DNA from: Cryptomeria japonica
Taxonomy: Eukaryota > Streptophyta > Pinopsida > Cupressales > Cupressaceae
Direction: 5' to 3'
Assembly (NCBI RefSeq): GCF_030272615.1
Contig: NC_081408.1
Location: 764,416,173 to 764,480,172, forward strand
Length of the DNA stretch: 64,000 nt
The notes under the pieces are model-generated. The model ran no database searches and had not been told where the DNA came from. It saw nothing but the letters and a program-made list of their open reading frames with translations. Below, piece after piece: positions 9,205-22,169 of this stretch. Every line of letters starts with the position of its first letter. Within the stretch, counting starts at the first letter, position 1. Position numbers and translations under genes: made by a program.

Positions 9205-9620
9205 GATGAGAAAGACCAATGGTATGTTGACAGTGGTTGCTCAACCCACATGACTAGTGACAAAATCAAGTTTCTTTCTTTGAAGAAAGTGAATGAAGGA
9301 ATGGTGAAATTTGGGGGCAATGCTATGACAAGCATAAAGGGAAAAGGTACACTTAGTTTGGATAACAAAAGAACTAAACCTAAAGATGTCTTATATGTTG
9401 AAGGATTGAAGCATAATCTTTGAAGAGTGAGTCAAATGTGTGACCAAGTGCACACTTCCACATTTCATTCCGAAGGATGTAAAAACATGAAAAATGGAAA
9501 ATTGATAACTGATGCTTACAAAATTGATGGAATTTCTACATTCTTAATGAAATTAAAAGTGAAAAATGCTATATGGGGCAAGAAGATGAGAGTTGGCTGT
9601 GGCACAAAAGGATGGGACAC
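9205..9620 (+). pseudogene. Copia protease and start of pre-integrase domain
   Basis: WYVDSGCSTHMTSDKIKF (from about 9220) is the aspartic protease active site D-S-G-C, apparently intact. FGGNAMTSIKGKGTLSL and DVLYVEGLKHNL follow as in Copia retropepsins. In-frame stops occur after HA (9202-9204) and after HNL (about 9421). The GAG_pre-integrase signature MRVGCGTKGWDT / KRMGHLNFDN appears in two frames near 9590-9640, indicating a frameshift. Confidence 0.65.
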
Positions 9621-10696
9621 TTAAATTTTGATAACATCGTGAAGATCAACTAAAATCAAGTTATAAGGGACATGTCGTAGATTGCAAAGCCTTCAAATAT
9701 TATTTGCAAATAATGTCAATATGGCAAACAAACAAGGACAAGCTTCAAATCTAATGAATATTCTACATCAAAGCTTTTGGAACTTGTTTACACTAATTTG
9801 TGTGGTCCAACAAGGACAAAAAAGCTTACAAAGTGAGCTATTTTATGTTGTTGATTGATGATTATTCTAGAATGACTTGGGTAACATTTCTTAAAATTTT
9901 TTTTTGAAGCTTTTGAGAAGTTAAGGCATTCAAAGCCTTAGTAGAGAGTGAAATAGGGTTAAAGATCAAATACCTTAGATGTGATAGAGGAGGAAAATTT
10001 ACCTTAAATGAATTTGAGGAATACTGTGAACAACATGGGATAAAGACACAATATTCTATTGCAAGAACTCCATAGTAAAATGGAGTAGTGGAGAGGAAAA
10101 ATAGAACAATTCAAGGAATGGCAAGAGCTATGCTAAATGAATCCAAGATATTTGATGCCTTTTGGAGAGAAGCGGTTCATATAGTTGTCTACATTTCAAA
10201 CTAAGCACAAATCAGGGTGAATAACAAAAAAACTCCATATGAACTTTGGAAGGGAAGGCCTGCATCAGTAAGGCACCTTAAGGTTTTCCGGAGCAAATGC
10301 TATATAAGAAGAGATGAAGAAGATTTGGGAAAATTTGATTCCAAAAGCAATGAATGTATCTTCCTTGGATATTCCACGAGGAGCAAAGCTTACAAATGCT
10401 ACAACAAAAAAATGCACAAAGTTGTTGAAAGTGCAAATGTGAGAGTTGACGAAGAAAGACGTCAAAAGGAGATGATACAAGAAATTGATTATCAGAAGGA
10501 AGAAACTTGTAAAGAAGAAGAAACAAAGGAAGAAATTGAATCTAGAGAAGTTGAACAAAGGAATGCAAAGACTCCATCAAAGGCAACACCCAAGAAACCA
10601 TTCAGATTTGTTCAAAAGAACCATCCCAAAGATTTGATTATTGGAGACAAAGGCACAAAACTTCAGACAAGAAGAAGACTTGTTGATGCAACATAA
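9621..10696 (+). pseudogene. Copia integrase, broken
   Basis: Recognisable pieces: VYTNLCGPTR near 9790, where the first catalytic Asp of the usual TDLCGP is Asn; YLRCDRGGKFTLNEFEEYC near 9970-10030 with the second Asp kept; and NGVVERKNRTIQGMARAML near 10080 with the Glu kept. The open frame 10217-10696 holds the C-terminal part (NNKKTPYELWKGR, HLKVFRSKCYI, ECIFLGYSTRSKAYKCYN), typical of the region after the Copia integrase core. Several stops and frame changes separate the pieces, so no active enzyme can be made. Confidence 0.72.
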
Positions 10697-10749
10697 CATG
10701 CAAATTTGTATTTTCTTGCCAAAGTTGAACCAAAGAACTTTTCAGAGTA

Positions 10750-11184
10750 AAGTGAAGACAAGCATTAGATCAAGGTTATGGAGGAAGAATTGGATCGAAT
10801 AGAAAAAAATGAAACTTGGGAGCTTGTCCCAAAACCTAAGGACAAGAACATCATTGGAACTAAGTGGGTTTTTTGAAACAAGCTAAATGAAGATGGGGAA
10901 GTCACAATGAACAAGGCGAGACTTGTGTGCAAAGGCTATGCACAAGTCAAAGAATAGACTTTGAAGAAACATTCTCCCCTATTGCACGATTAGAGTCTAT
11001 CAGAACGTTCTTAGCTCATGCAAATTTAAAAAAATTCAAAGTTTATCAGATGGACGTCAAATTAGCTTTTCTAAATAGAAATTTGGAAGAGGAAGTGTAT
11101 ATTGAACAACTTGAAGGGTTCATTTGTTCGAGAATAAGGATTATGTTTGTAAACTAAAGAAGGCTCTAATTAACTAAAGCAAGT
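10750..11184 (+). pseudogene. Copia reverse transcriptase, N-terminal half
   Basis: ELDRIEKNETWELVPKPKD (near 10790), GTKWVF, KARLVCKGYAQ, then the frame 10927-11157 with FEETFSPIARLESIRTFLA and VYQMDVKLAFLNRNLEEEVY. MDVK-AFLNG is the conserved first catalytic Asp region. The gene is cut at 11184 by a large insertion after the codons for KAL..LKQ and resumes at 15147. In-frame stops are at about 10876 and 10957. Confidence 0.75.
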
Positions 11185-11869
11185 TGTTGTGATGTTTTCA
11201 CACATTGCCCCATTGCAAATGGTGACCCCCACTTTTTTGCTGGTAGGTTAGTTCTTTTGCTTAGTTTGCTTTGCTTGGCAGTAACTTCTTTAGTCTTTAA
11301 TCTCTTGCTTGTGAGGAGATGCAATGCCTTTGTTGTCAGGATGTGATCAAGTTGGGCAGTCTAGCAGTAATCAAGTCCCCCTCTAGACTAGTTTGGAGTC
11401 TTCTCAGCTCTAAGTGCTCAAGTGATAGGTGAGAGTCAAGGTAGTCATGGGGTGATGCTTCACAATGCAACCTCTAGGTTAGGTCAGAGTGAATCTTAGG
11501 TGTGATGAGCACCCAAGTGAGTAGGTGAATTCCCTTAGGTTAGTGCATAAAAGTGATGATCAATCAACTGAGATGAAATGCTTGATGAAGATCAATCAAG
11601 GTCCAGGTGATGGTGAAGAGAAAGAATACACCAAGTCAACCCTATGAACAAGTCATTCTACACTTGGTGAAATCAATAAGTGATGAGGTTGAAGTGAGTT
11701 ATCCATGACTCACCAAAATCCACGACCTTGAAGGTCTTGATGATGATGTTAAATGGAAGTAGCAATGAGTGAGTTTACCCCTTCAAATCTTCCAAGTTTG
11801 CAAGCAGAGTCATTGAAATGATCAACTTAGATAAGCAATGAAGTGATCAACTTGAAGTGCAAGTCATAA

Positions 11870-12145
11870 ACTTTTATCTTTGGGTTGCTCAAATCCACAA
11901 CCTAGGAGACTTTTATCCTTGAGTTGCTCAAATCCACAACCTAGATGACTTTTATCCTTGAGTTGCTCAAATCCACGATCTAGGAGACTTTTACCCTTGA
12001 GTTGCTCAAATTTACGACCTAGGAGACTTTTATCCTTGAGTTGCTCAAATCCACGACCTAGGTGACTTTTTATCTATGAGTTGCTCAAATTTGCGACCTT
12101 GATGACTTTTATCCTTGACTTCTTAGAATCCATGACTTGTGGAGG
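11870..12145. repeat. 39 bp tandem repeat inside the solo LTR
   Basis: About seven copies of a 39 bp unit: ACTTTTATCCTTGAGTTGCT then CAAATCCACGACCTAGGAG. Degenerate single copies recur to about 13020. The unit is a multiple of three, which explains open frames in it, but no protein is suggested. Confidence 0.8.
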
Positions 12146-12392
12146 TCCAAGGCTTGAGGAACTTCGAAGGCAATAATGAGTGAGAGCAATGCTATCCCAA
12201 TACCTTGATGATGAGGGTGAGTGAAGTAAGATGCCTTGAAGAGTTGGATGAAGAGATCTTGATGTTGAAGGTGAATGACGACGATCAATCCATGACTTGC
12301 TAAAATCCATGCCTCAAGCATGAAGATGGCAAGATTGATCCGTGAAGTGAAGGTGAAGTGATGAACTTACTCAATCCTTGCTTGGAGAATGA

Positions 12393-12528
12393 AGATCAAC
12401 GTCATATTGAGGGTGAATTGATAGACTAAGTGTTGGAGTTGGCGAGATTGAATAGTGAGAAGATCAACATCATATTGAGGGTGAATTGATAGACTAAGTG
12501 TTGGAGTTGGCGAGATTGAATAGTGATG
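12393..12528. repeat. 68 bp tandem duplication
   Basis: Two nearly identical copies start at 12393 and 12461, each beginning AGATCAAC and containing GGGTGAATTGATAGACTAAG. This is a local duplication within the solo LTR. Confidence 0.8.
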
Positions 12529-14156
12529 GTGACTATCCTCCACTTGCAAAAATCCATGAACAAGATCATCCTTGAGTTGACAAAATCCGTCCATGGGTTG
12601 CTAAAATCCACAACTTGAAGGACTCAATGCTCAAATCAGGTTAGAGGTGAATTTATCAATCAAGTCCTTGACCTTCACAAATCCACGACTTCAAGGGGAA
12701 ATGATCAATCTTTTAAGGAATAAGTGAAGTGCATTATTTGAGTGACTTAATACTTTGTGTGGCTATGACAAGGAAAGTTAACTTCAAGTCACCCTTGCAA
12801 CAATACTATCCTTCACTTGACAAAATCCATGATTTGGAGGTCTTGAAGGCTATGTGGGATGAGAGCTGCAAAATTTGCAAACAAAGGGCTTTTAATGATG
12901 AAAATAAGGAAAAGCTGAAGTGATCACATTTATCCTTGAGTTGTTCAAATCCCCGACATACCCAGGTGAGTGGTGCTCAAATCCCTGACCTACCTAGGTG
13001 AGGGATGCTCAAATCCACGACCTTGCTGGGTCACCATCTTAAGGAAGCAAGAGATCATCCATGACTTGAAGAAATCCATGACCTCTTGGTGAAGTGCAAC
13101 AATTTGTCCACCACTTGCCAAAATCCATGATCAGACTTCAAAATGTTTAAAATCTCAGACTTAAAACCCCAATCAGATCTTAGATGATGGAAAATCAGAT
13201 TTGAAGTGATTAAAATTATACATGAAAATCAGAAATCAGAATACTTAGAGTGGACTATCAGATATATTAAGTGTGTTTGATAGCATTCTTGTTTGTTTTG
13301 AAAGTGACTGATAAAGGGAGTGAAGGGGCAGGCTGCGAGCAACATCAAGACAGAAGATGAACCTTCAAGGAGAGCTTCATCAGCAAATACAGGAGTGCAA
13401 GGGCAGTGCATGGAGTGATCGAATAATGATGAAGAAGGCTATTTCAACAACTTGAAGAGGTGCGGTTCATTTGGATGCAAGACTCAACAAGATGGTGAAG
13501 GGGTCGAGATTCATTGGCATAGAAAAGGTAAATCAGCATCAAGTTGAAAGACATCAAGATATTGCAATGAAGATGAGGAAATTTTGCAATTATCTTGAAT
13601 TTCCTTCAGAAATCCAAGATCCAAGACTAGTGCAACTTGAAGATACCCAAATGTTAAGTGCAAGATAAAAGTTCAACATATAAGAAAGAGAAATTATGAA
13701 AGTGATCAAGATAAGTTAAAGAATCAAATAAGGTTAGAAGGTCAACTTGAGCAATATGATCATCATCATGGGCTTGGAAATGTTTAGTATCAAGAGATAT
13801 TGTTTGAATCACAAACTCTTCTTTGCAATGATCTACAAGATGCAAGCTGAGGTGGCGTTGACTTATCTCCATTCATCAATCAAGGTCAACATGTCCAAGT
13901 TCAGCGAACCTAGCTCATTCAAAGGTGGAGCAAATGATACATGTCACTTCATCAAATATTGTTTATCTCACCTAACCTCGATTCTTATTGATTAGAATTC
14001 AATGTTGGACATGTGTCCTAACATGTAATTTTATCATTGGTCAAGCATTAAATCTAATGCAAAGTTAGTTGTAACTAACCCTAGTTAGGGATTTATCTTG
14101 TAATCTTGGCCATTGATTTGGTTTTGATCCTGACCATTCATTTGTAAATGGAAGTC

Positions 14157-14163
14157 TATATAA
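14157..14163 (+). promoter_or_regulatory. TATA box of the long LTR
   Basis: TATATAA in the context GTCTATATAAGGCTTGC lies about 1 kb before the LTR end, a plausible core promoter for the parent element. It indicates plus-strand transcription. Confidence 0.45.
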
Positions 14164-14462
14164 GGCTTGCTCTCCTCATTTGAAAATGTTAATACAGAGT
14201 AGATATCTAAAGTTAGATTAGAAGTAGAGTAGGAGAAGGCAGAAATTGTTGCCAAGCGTGTAAATAAACATACTTTTCGTTGAATTTATGGTGAATGGTG
14301 GTGTTTCTTTTGCATATTGTATGGTTTCTTGTTGGATCCTCATGTTAAATGAAGTTCATTGATTTTGATGGGGTAATGTGTGGATGTTGATAATTCCTTG
14401 GTTCATACTATTTGTGGTCGAAAGATTTTCAATTACAGTGCATTGTTAGCTTGGACATTAAA

Positions 14463-14856
14463 ATGTGCTAAGTTCCAGTTGTGGATATGTTTATTCAAGT
14501 TGCGCTAGTGTTTTGGGTATTTAGATGAACGTTTATGATATGAAAACCTTTCATTTACCTTGGAAGATTGCATCAATTTTGTGTAGTTGTTGGCAACATG
14601 GGGAAGCAAAGCTCGATTTTAGGAATGTGTCCATCCAAGCATGATCCAGTCCTATCATTATGTGCTAAGTTCCAATTGTGGATATGTTTATTCAAGTTGC
14701 GCCAGTGTTTTGGGTATTTAGATGAACGTTCATGATATGAAAACCTTTCATTTACCTTGGAAGATTGCATCAATTTTGTGTAGTTGTTGGCAACATGGGG
14801 AAGCAAAGCTCGATTTTAGGAATGTGTCCATCCAAGCATGATCCAGTCCTATCATT
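14463..14856. repeat. 197 bp tandem duplication
   Basis: Two copies (14463-14659 and 14660-14856) begin ATGTGCTAAGTTCCA and differ at only a few positions, so this duplication is recent compared with the rest of the element. Confidence 0.85.
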
Positions 14857-15146
14857 GATCTTAGGAGTAGATTAGATTTCTCTAAATCCTCAATCCTTTT
14901 ATCTTTTTTTCAAATCAAGTAAGTCTTCATGTTCTAGCAACATTCATGTTCGACGTAATTCCCCCTTGCGATTCTAGCAATATCAATCAAACCATTGAGT
15001 TATCCACACTTCAAGACTTGACAGTAGAAAACTTGGAGTACTCTCGCATGATCACATAGCTTAGCATTCAAGAGGTTTTTGTTCAAGAGAGGATAAAATA
15101 CTTGGTATTTTATTGTTTGTATGAAGTGCATAAAAACACATCAACA

Positions 15147-15519
15147 CAAGCCTTAAGGGCTTGGTATTCAAGGCTAGACAAGAATCTTCAGGAGCAAGGT
15201 TTCCAAAGTGGAATTATGGACATCAATTTAAATTTAATATATTAAGAATGAAAGAGATAATTTGTTGATTGTTGTCGTCCATTTGGATGACATCATTTTT
15301 GGAGGAGACTGTGAAGAAATGTGCCAAGACTTTGCTTCTACTAGGCAGAAGGAATTTGAGATGTCAATGCTCGGTGAATTACCCTTCTTTCTTGGTTTGC
15401 AAATCTCTCAGTCAGATAAAGGGATCTTTATTTCTCAAACCAAGTATGTTAAAAAGATGTTGAAGAAGTTTAGGATGGAAGATTGTAATCTAGTAAGTAC
15501 TCCTATGATTGTAATCTAG
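15147..15519 (+). pseudogene. Copia reverse transcriptase, C-terminal half
   Basis: Continues the RT split at 11184: LRAWYSRLDKNLQEQGF, then after stops the frame 15262-15519 with VVHLDDIIFGGDCEEMC. The catalytic pair is kept as LDD, where YVDD is usual (His-Leu replaces Tyr-Val). MSMLGELPFFLGLQISQ and KYVKKMLKKFRMEDCN follow, as in Copia RTs. Confidence 0.78.
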
Positions 15520-15539
15520 TAAGTACTCCTATGGTTATT

Positions 15540-16294
15540 GGTTGTAAATTGAGCAAAGATGATGAATATCTTGCAGTGAATTAGACTATGTAGAGATCCT
15601 TGATTGGAAGTTTGCTATATCTAATAGCTACAAGGCCCAATATTATGCAAGCAGTTGGTTTAATGGCATGGTTTGAAGATGCCAATGCAACCCAAAGAAT
15701 ATTGAATATTTGAAGGGGACTATGGATTTTGGATTGTGGTATCCGAGAGGTGAAGATTTCACCCATATAACATATACGGATGCGAATCGGGCAGGCAATG
15801 TTGATGACAGGATGAGCACTATGGAGGAGCATTCTTTCTTGGCAATTGCCTTGTATCTTGGTTAAGCAACAAGGCATTAGTTTCACTATCCACAGCAGAG
15901 GCAGAATATATTGCAGCAACAACTTGTTGTACATAGGTTCTATGAATGAAACAAACTTTGAAAGATATTAAGGTTGCATATGGGGATCCCATCCCCATAT
16001 TCTGTAATAATATGAGTGATATCAACATATCAAAGAATCCAGTTATGCACTCATATACGGATCAAGTATCATTTCTTGAGGGAGTATGTTCTTGAGCAAT
16101 AAGTAAAGTTGGAGTATGTTGCTCCAAAGGGGCAGATTGTAGACATCTTCAGAAAGCCTCTTCCAAAAGAGACTTTTGAGTATTTGAGGGAGAAGTTGGG
16201 AGAGATGTCACTCTCATCCATACAATATCATCCTTATTCAGTTAGCTCTGAATACCCTTTACCATTGATATTGAAGGGGGAGAATTTTGAGTAA
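15540..16294 (+). pseudogene. Copia connection and RNase H domains, broken
   Basis: Pieces in several frames: SLIGSLLYLIATRPNIMQAVG (15600s), YPRGEDFTHITYTDAN with the first RNase H Asp, SNKALVSLSTAEAEYIAAT with the Glu, and 16109-16294 with PKGQIVDIFRKPLPKETFEYLREKLG at the polyprotein end. Numerous stops and indels show long decay. Confidence 0.72.
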
Positions 16295-16370
16295 GGGGAA
16301 GCATTTCAGTCAAGGGGAGTTGTATGATCCAGTTGCATTTAGAAGTTTATTTTTCTTTGCCATCAATGAC

Positions 16371-16830
16371 AAAGGGGGAGATTGTTGGAATATTGTCATT
16401 GATGTAAAAGGATAGCGATTAAGATGTTTATTAGTAGATTTTTAAGGGCATTAAGGAGCAAATATATACAAGGAGGAGAGATAAAAAATTAATGCAGCTT
16501 TGTGGCCGACTGGTGTTGGAGATTTTAAATGCAATAAAATAAAATATGAGGGCTGACCCATGATAAAGAAACTAAGGGAAAAATAAAGTTTTATTATAAT
16601 GGTGTGCCCCAAAGAGGGATGACCTCATGAGGATGGGTGCCCAGCTTTGGGCAAGTAAATAAAACAAAAAAAAAACATTTTCCAGTTGTTGCTGGTCCGA
16701 CCTTGTTAAGAAATTTTAAAATAATAAAATCTTTTTATTGCTGGGCAACCTGTTTTTGGTGATGAGGCAATCTTAGAAGAACAATCTTTGGCATTTGTTG
16801 GGCTGCCTTAATAAAGCTCCTCATTCCATG
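16371..16830 (+). repeat. Polypurine tract and truncated 3' LTR of the 7-16 kb Copia
   Basis: AAAGGGGGAG (16371-16380) precedes an LTR starting TGTTGGAATATTGTCA at 16383. It runs in parallel with the inverted LTR at 7063-7825 up to the segment AATAAAGCTCCTCATTCC at about 16830, after which similarity is lost; the R/U5 end appears deleted. Confidence 0.6.
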
Positions 16831-18516
16831 ACTGTTAATGGGCCTTGGCCAATTGATTATGTCTTCAATCTATCTTGGGGTTAGTAGAGGGGTATGAAAT
16901 TGGGTCATGCTTCTTCAAGTTTTTTTTTTAACAATCTCATCATCAACTCTTCAATGTTTTTTTCACTTCTTGTCACATGTCAAGTTTTTGGTAGTCTCAC
17001 TTTCTTGTTAGCTTTATTCTTGGTATTACTAAATGCAAGCCGTATTTTCCCACAGTCCACCATAATTTTGGTTGACTTTATAAATAACTTTTTTTTATCA
17101 CAGGTGCTGAATTATTATCTTGATTGGTTTTACGGAATATCTTAGATATTCAATTATTCTTATGCCATCCCAATTTGGTGAAGCTTACCAAATTATCATA
17201 ATTCATTAAGTAATGATCATTCTTATGGTTTTTAACAGGTATTAGTTATATAGCAATTACTGATTGAATTTTTTTTTCTCATACTTTGGTAAATGCCTTA
17301 AGTACTCGTATTGCAATGATTGTGATCTTAATTACATTGTAATCCATCAACTAATAGTCAATTCATTTTATTAATGCTTCTATATAAACTTAAATAAAAT
17401 TCCTGTAATGTAGGACATCAATTTGAGTGAAACCTGTACACTAGTTTTAAAATTCACATTATTCTACTGTAGACATTGATTTTAAATTCTAAGGCTCAGT
17501 TTGAAGCTTCTGTGTTACTAGCCTAAACAGTAATTAATATTTAACTTTTAACATTAGCTTATTGGTCAGTTCTGTACATACAATCAATATTAATTGTGCA
17601 GGCCATTATCTCCAAAACATTAATTTCTGCAAATACTGGGCCACCTAAACACAATTACAAGTGCTTAAATGTAGTGACGGATATGTAGAGAGTCCTTAAA
17701 TCAAGAAATAGGTTTGATGACGATTAGGTTATCTACATAGCTTTTTTACCTTTTTAACCATTTTGTGTGTCTTTCAAGGTCATAAAATTTAAATTTGCCT
17801 ATAAATGATACTGATCTGCTATATTTTTATGCAGCTCTTCAGGGTTATTTTTATGCTTCTTATCAATTTATGCCAAGTGTCAGAGGCAAAATTTCAATTC
17901 TATGACCAATGACTGTGTTGGAAGTTGATTCAGTCAAGGCATGTATCAAATCCCTTTGATGATATCTATTGACATTCGGTAATTACTGCATTTTTTAGGC
18001 AATATGATTTTTCCTGCAACATTCTGTTATTGATAAAATTTTGAAAATATTTTATGATTTCTTATCCTTTGTAGTTTTCATTTATTCCATATTGTTCTGG
18101 AAGCCAATTCTGATAGAATATATATGTTCTTGAATTTCAGTTTTTTTCTTGAAATTCAATGCTAGAAATTCTTGCCTCTGGTTGTGGCTTCTTGTTCTGT
18201 AAATATTTCTTGTTGTTTCTAATAATTCATTTGAATATGGCTTTCTTACAGAAAGGCATGTTTTCTTTGGTCATCTATACATTTACTGCCAACAGATAAT
18301 CATTCTTTATTTAGTCCTTGTAATTATGCTGTTTATCCTAATAGCTTTTCTCTGGGTTTATTTCTTGTGACATTTTGCTGTTAGCAGAGCGATTCTGTGT
18401 TATTAAATTTTTTGCTGAAACCTTATTGCATTTGTGAAATGAAATTAGATGCAGAATTTTGAGAACCAGATCAGTTCCTTTATGTATGGAAAGACGAGGG
18501 CAAAACTTGCTTAGTA
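16831..18516. other. Gene-free AT-rich sequence, possible host intron
   Basis: No coding similarity. A good polypyrimidine tract and AG at 17101-17103 could be a 3' splice site; in phase with the exon ending at 1768 it would add Ala-Glu-Leu-Leu-Ser and a stop at 17121-17123. This is too little to call an exon. Confidence 0.3.
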
Positions 18517-19135
18517 CTGCTAACTTCTGAACAGAGAAAGTAGGATCTTCTTCCATGGCCCTTTCAATTCAAAGGCCATCTGGTTTAAGGCTTTTGAGCA
18601 AAGATCCTTTTCCCAAGGATATTTATTTTCAAAAATTCGCTTCCACAGCTAAAAATAATCTGCTTGTGTAATTTTTAATTTTCAGTTTGACAACGACACC
18701 CAAAATAATGAATCTTCAGCTTTGTGCTTAACTATTTTCCCCTATGTTATTCACTATAATTGCAGTCTTAAAAACCCTGTCTGGTCATTTAGCCAAGCTA
18801 TTGATGCTTTCAGTTCCCTTAATACTGCCAACTTTTCAATTGACAAGGGAAGATCTTCTTCCTTAGAATTGTCAATTCAAAGGGCCATCTGGTTTAAGGC
18901 TTTCGAGTAAATATATTTAACTTTCAAAGAAGATTTGTTTTAAAAAGTTTTGCTTCCACAACTTTAAAAAAAAATCCGCCTTTCTAGGTTTTAATGTTCA
19001 GTCTGACAAGGACATCCAAAATGATGGATCTTCATCCTATTTGATTAACTATAATTGCAGTCTTAAAGACCTTCAGTGGCCATTTAACTAAGCTATTGAA
19101 TGCTTTCAGTACCCTTGTAACTTATTCAGTTCAGG
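18517..19135. repeat. ~309 bp tandem duplication
   Basis: Two diverged copies start near 18517 and 18826. Shared anchors include GGCCATCTGGTTTAAGGCTT, AACTATAATTGCAGTCTTAA and CTATTGA-TGCTTTCAGT. It is non-coding; open frames in it are incidental. Confidence 0.65.
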
Positions 19136-20364
19136 CGATGTGGATCCAGAATATATCTTAGATACATACAGCAGTGCTCTATCTCAGAGGTGTTTGGATA
19201 AACATGATTGTAATTGGACCACATTTTGGTTCTCTCTCTCTCTCTATACACATTCTGACTTCCAAATGCTGTCAGATCAGTAAGCATCTACTACAAAGAG
19301 AACTTCTCAGTTTGCTTAGCTTTAGCATCTACTGTAGTATTGTTCTGAGGAAAAACTAAATATAGAGTGCAATTATTCAAGTAGACATCAATGAAGCCTA
19401 ATAAATATACATGCATTCATAGGTTGGAATATTATTGTATTATGATTTTAATTATGTGACAAGAGTATGCAATAGTTAATATCCCTAGTTACATTTGAGC
19501 TCATAGATATTTAAATTTTATATGCCACATTAATAGTCATAATCTGTTAGTGCATAATGGACCTCAAAACCAGCTTAGTACATGTAGATATGTAAGTTAC
19601 TGACAAGATAACTGATGACAAGGTGATTAATCATCAGTAATTCATGATTATCAATGGATATTGAGCATCTACATTTATGTGTTACATTGATAATATGATA
19701 TAATTAGTATTATCAATACACAATCTCTACATCTAGCATTGTTTCAAATTTACTATTTCAATTTCATTGCAAAAAATGACCATTTTTTGTATATTTTTAC
19801 ATTATTTCTTTATTCGCACACATTACCTGTATCCACAATATAGTGTAGCTTGGGGTCATAAAAAAGGAATCTTAGTAGTATACCAGTAACTTTCTGGAGT
19901 CATAAACTTTAACAAAGCAGATAGAATGAATAATCATTCGTTCAACTCATAACAGAAATTTATCAAATGTTTTTGTTTTATGCATATCTGTAACAAAATT
20001 TGTCAGGCATATATAGTTCCATTTACACAACATTGAAATAGCCTGGCAAAAGTGTAAATGGAATTTAATGACCCAGATATAAAATGGGAAAAACCTTTTC
20101 AGGAGTTGTTGCAGTAAAACATTGCAATATTTGTAAAAATTGAAATGAACTGAGTTCGTTGATTTCACATGTAGTAAATGTAGTTCATAGATGCAGAAAA
20201 TACATATAATACACGGACTTTATTTGATTTGTGTTTCCAATAAATTATATTAATACAAATTTTCTCGAGTCTAGATCTAACGAGTCAATTAGAATTTACA
20301 AATAGAACAAAACACTGACGTAATGAACCTAAGAATGTGAAGTTGAAGCTCTTGCATCTTGGTT
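19136..20364. other. Gene-free AT-rich sequence
   Basis: Nothing recognised apart from a short (TC)n run near 19230. Confidence 0.4.
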
Positions 20365-20369
20365 CCCTT

Positions 20370-20821
<452 letters not shown>

Positions 20822-21380
20822 TGGTATCAAAGTAGGTTTGAGTCGGTGGTGTTGTAGAGCACCCAATTACTCGTCTCCCATAAATCCATGGACCAAACTG
20901 TGCCGCCACCAGAGGACCAAACTGTGGTTCCGTAAGAGTCAAGGAGAGCCAAATGGCCCTGCACATTACGCACCACCCCGGTGGGGGACTGCTGTTTTCC
21001 CCCACTGGGTTGTTTTTGTTGGCGCTCTAGATTTTTGTGCCCTTGGGTGATGAAGGCGACACAAAGGAGGGATTGAAAATGACTAAGAGAGTGAAGTTAC
21101 TAGAGTTGTTGTGATCCAGGAAGCCAAGAGCACAGTCGTCGTTGGGACTGGTAATGTGGTTACCTGATTTGTCCACTGCGATTTTGAAGTTTCCCTCTAA
21201 TGCTGAGCGCTAGGGTAATGCCGCCGTGTTGGAAAGCATGTAATCCGGAGGCCATGTGAACAATGCTGCACCTCTTTTTGATGCCGCCACCACCAACGTT
21301 AAAACTATCACGACATATCTCAACTGCTTCGTCATACTCAATGTCATCATCAAATATGGCCAAGCAAGTTTAGATGGAAG
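20822..21380 (+). other. Family B leader, no ORF recognised
   Basis: Starts with the primer site TGGTATCAAAG. The remaining sequence holds only short frames in all six readings and no gag signature. It ends where the family C LTR has inserted. Confidence 0.5.
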
Positions 21381-22169
21381 TGTTGGTGTAATTAATTATT
21401 CATCTCGGATATTATTACACCTTACTTAAGTTTACTTAGGTACATGCATATCATAGTAGTTTGGGTATGAGACACTTGGGTGTTTGTGCCACATTGGGAT
21501 AGTGTGTAGGAGAATTTCCACCTTTTGTGGTCTTATCATGTTGTTACATTCCACATTTAGTGGGTGATCCACCTCATGTGGAATATTATATTGTTTCTCC
21601 TACCTCCCACACCTATTTCCTACCTACCCTTGTTTCTTATTGAGCCACATGTCATGTTTGTGTGCTCACTTATCCATATAGCCTTGCCTTTATAAGTAGA
21701 CTCATATTCATTGTATGTAATGATTGATGATCCAGTTGATTAGTATTTTCATCTTGATAGAATACAGTTTATTCCTATCATCTATTTTGTCTCTCTATTG
21801 TACTTTTCATTGAGCTCTTGATCTTGGCAAAATCTCACATGGTATCAGAGCTTAAAGGGCTTCTTTGATTAGTCATTTTTGGAGGCTTCTATTTTCGGAT
21901 CTAGGGTGCTGCTATTTTTGGGTGCATCTTACAACGATCTGGACATCACGGTAGAGTCCGGGAGGCCGTTTCCATGAATTTTGAGTATAAACTTGGCCTA
22001 TTTTGGAGAAAATCAGATTCGGAGGAAAAATTTAGCCTATGAGGCTAGTGGTATGGATTTTTTTTTCTGTGAAATTTTAATTTTAATTTCCATACTTTTT
22101 AATTTTGCAGTTTTTTTGTTGAAAAGTTTTTAATAAAATAAAAAAATAAAATAAAAACTATATATTTGG

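Larger units (their letters stand above)
11185..15146. mobile_element. 3.96 kb solo-LTR-like (or LARD-like) insertion in the Copia RT
   Basis: The insert starts TGTTGTGATG and ends ACATCAACA. It is flanked by CAAGT (11180-11184) and CAAGC (15147-15151), a 4-of-5 target duplication, and splits the RT codons so that the gene reads on across it. No primer site, polypurine tract, second LTR or retroelement coding was found inside, which fits a solo LTR left by LTR-LTR recombination of an element with very long LTRs. A non-autonomous large derivative is possible. Internal tandem repeats and a TATA box are listed separately. Confidence 0.65.

Noticed and set aside
8560-9368. Minus-strand frames rich in Phe/Leu/Ser opposite gag
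   Set aside because: Complement of Lys/Glu-rich gag codons; shadows.
11870-12145. Regular 39 bp repeats considered as a CRISPR-like array
   Set aside because: Units are directly abutting without unique spacers, in a plant transposon LTR.
17104-17123. Second exon of the NFD6-like gene
   Set aside because: Good acceptor and in-phase stop, but only six codons and no family match; kept only as a note.
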